Of a stretch of 13,059 nt of DNA, positions 11,549 to 13,059 are shown piece by piece. Under the pieces are notes generated by a model that was not told where the DNA came from, ran no database searches, and saw only the letters and a list, made by a program, of their open reading frames with translations. Made by a program: the position numbers and the translations under genes. Source of the DNA: Acidobacteriota bacterium (GTDB taxonomy: Bacteria > Acidobacteriota > Terriglobia > UBA7540); assembly GCA_003165615.1 (NCBI GenBank), contig PLWR01000651.1:1-13059 (forward strand), in the 5' to 3' direction. Positions within the stretch are counted from its first letter, which is position 1; the number at the start of each line of letters is the position of its first letter.

Positions 11549-13059
11549 TCAATGATCAGCGGAGAATTCGCCCGCCAAATAACGCACTTTGCAATCCACC
11601 CGTCGAAGCTTTCCGTTCGGGGTATTATGAATAGTCTTCGGTCGCAGAAGTACAACCTGACTTACTGTGTATCTAGCTCCCAGCAAGGCATGGTGGATTT
11701 GTTGGCGCAAGGCGTCGCGCTCAGCTGGCGCGGTTAATGCGGTCTCAACCAGGACCACTGCCGCATCGGATCCTCGCTCTGGGCCCTCGCAACCGATCAC
11801 CACAACGCGGCCCCCACGGACGCCCAGGCGCTCGCGGGCCACCTGCTCCAGATCCTCGGGATGGTAGTTCCGGCCGCCGACGATAATCAGCTCCTTCTTG
11901 CGACCCGTGATATATAACTTGCCGCCGGCGAGGTACCCCAGGTCACCCGTCCACAGCCCGCCGTCCTGAAGTGCCTGGCGGGAGGCCTCCGGCTGCGCGT
12001 AGTAGCCTTGCATCAAGCTGGGTCCGCGTACCACAACTTCACCGATTCGGCGTTCTGGCAGCCGCTCGCCAGCCTCGCTGATAATGGCCACCTCCATCTG
12101 CGGGATGGGTGGCCCCAGGGAGGCAACTGGGCGCGTCGGGCCGTTCGGAGGGCTGCCGCCGCCCGCGCTCCGGGCGATCCCCGTTGCATGCATCGATTCG
12201 AGATTAATCAAATCAAAGTCCGTGCCTTGGTCAAGACTGGTCATGGTCACGGCCGATCCAGCCTCCGCCAAACCGTAAGTGGCCAGGAGGCTGGTTGCGC
12301 GGAATCCGGCTGGCCGGAACTTGTCAACAAATTGTTGCAGACTCTCCGGCGAAATCGCTTCGGCTCCCACCAAAGCGACACGCACACGACCGAGCTCGCA
12401 TCGCTCCACTTCGGAGTCACGCGTGAATCGGGCGCATAAAGCATAGGCCGACGGTGGTCCACCCGTAATGCTGGCGCGAAACTGGGACAGCGCCTTCACC
12501 CAAAGGCTGGGACGCAAAATGAAATCTTCGGTGCGCAGAAGAGTGACGTGGCCGCCGGGATAAATCGGCGTCAGCAAGAAACCAATCAGGCCCATATCGT
12601 AATAAAGCGGTAGCCACGAAAGCGCCCAGTCCACACTGGGGTCCTCCAGCTTAAGGTGTTCACTGATATTCCTCGTTTGGGCAAGCAGAGCGGCATGGGA
12701 AAACTGAACCACTTTGGCATTGCCGGTGGTCCCGGATGTGAACTGAAGCAGCGCGAGGTCGGTTTCCGAACCATCAGGCGGAATGGGCCGGACCGCAGGC
12801 TCGAGGTCCCGCCGACTGATTATGGATAGATCGCTAATGCCCGCCATTCGGGAGAGGGGAGCAAGGTTCGCCTGCTCCTCGGGCACCACGAGCACCTTGG
12901 CGTCAAAAAGTCTGATTAGCCGGGAGACGAGTGCGACGAAAGAGTCAGCAGCCACAAGGTCGCGAAGGGGAGCGATGGGCGCAGGGATCCCTCCACACAG
13001 CAGGGCGCCCAGGTACGCTCCCACGAAATCGTCCGAGTTGGGCAACGCCAGCACCACAC
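11549..13059 (-). CDS. Fatty acyl-AMP ligase-like adenylating enzyme, N-terminus outside window
   Basis: The frame is open to the right edge, so the 5-prime end is missing; about 503 codons are visible. It belongs to the ANL adenylating superfamily, which activates carboxylic acids as acyl-AMP. Counting from the GTG at 13057, the ATP-binding A3 loop TSGTTGNAKV is at 107-116, WLPLYYDMGLIG at 148-159, A5 ATYGLAEAG at 259-267, A7 GDLGYL at 371-376, the hinge and A8 region GRKKELIIVGGRNYHPEDLE at 385-404, and the A10 catalytic lysine in NTPNGKLRR (Lys483). WLPLYYDMG and GRNYHPEDLE are typical of fatty acyl-AMP ligases that load polyketide or lipopeptide carriers. No carrier domain follows before the stop, so any acyl carrier protein would be separate or upstream. 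Distinguishing it from an acyl-CoA synthetase would require the ligase-specific insertion to be examined. Confidence 0.85.
   Translation of the reverse strand, partial: VVLALPNSDDFVGAYLGALLCGGIPAPIAPLRDLVAADSFVALVSRLIRLFDAKVLVVPEEQANLAPLSRMAGISDLSIISRRDLEPAVRPIPPDGSETDLALLQFTSGTTGNAKVVQFSHAALLAQTRNISEHLKLEDPSVDWALSWLPLYYDMGLIGFLLTPIYPGGHVTLLRTEDFILRPSLWVKALSQFRASITGGPPSAYALCARFTRDSEVERCELGRVRVALVGAEAISPESLQQFVDKFRPAGFRATSLLATYGLAEAGSAVTMTSLDQGTDFDLINLESMHATGIARSAGGGSPPNGPTRPVASLGPPIPQMEVAIISEAGERLPERRIGEVVVRGPSLMQGYYAQPEASRQALQDGGLWTGDLGYLAGGKLYITGRKKELIIVGGRNYHPEDLEQVARERLGVRGGRVVVIGCEGPERGSDAAVVLVETALTAPAERDALRQQIHHALLGARYTVSQVVLLRPKTIHNTPNGKLRRVDCKVRYLAGEFSADH

Overview
The window is a GC-rich bacterial chromosome segment. 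Tat-exported carbohydrate-active enzymes (a GH116-like beta-glucosidase and a GH28-related beta-helix protein), a giant cyclic beta-glucan synthase, a Blc-type lipocalin and a fatty acyl-AMP ligase-like enzyme together suggest a soil Acidobacteriota, Solibacter/Bryobacter-like. That placement is an inference from gene content only. No rRNA, tRNA or CRISPR array was seen.

Layout: 1-2465 (minus) is the N-terminal 821 codons of a cyclic beta-glucan synthase (GT84/NdvB type) that runs off the left edge. Upstream of it lie a candidate sigma-70 promoter and an 18-bp near-perfect palindrome. About 2600-4270 looks like accessory debris: a tiny plus-strand ORF, a 74-aa orphan protein, a stand-alone GIY-YIG protein, a 49-aa remnant of an IS1380-type transposase, and a 37-aa fragment resembling the start of PRTRC-system protein E. 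4272-4813 (minus) is a secreted lipocalin broken by one frameshift. 4869-4920 is a REP-like hairpin element. 5019-7574 (minus) is the GH116-like enzyme. 7635-8271 is a long non-coding spacer ending in a TATAAT box and a 43-aa membrane peptide (plus). 8403-8526 is a convergent hairpin region. 8527-10245 (minus) is the GH28-related protein. 10594-11268 (minus) is a SIR2-like protein cut off right after its His-Gly motif but with a well-formed promoter. 11465-11501 is another hairpin cluster. 11549 to the right edge (minus) is the acyl-AMP ligase, whose N-terminus lies outside.

Nearly all real genes are on the minus strand but are mostly separated by large spacers, so no long operon is evident. 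GH116 and GH28 would both act outside the cytoplasm on plant or microbial glycans. The SIR2-like, GIY-YIG and transposase pieces mark places of gene gain and loss.

The most unusual signal is a 51-nt stretch at 3784-3834 and again at 7584-7634 (both minus). Each is upstream of a minus-strand gene and each encodes an ungapped 16-codon peptide of the form V-Y-x-x-G...K-M-E-I-P-x-x-stop. The start region of the SIR2-like gene carries a related V-Y-T-M-G reading. This could be a leader peptide or regulatory element family; the evidence is suggestive only.
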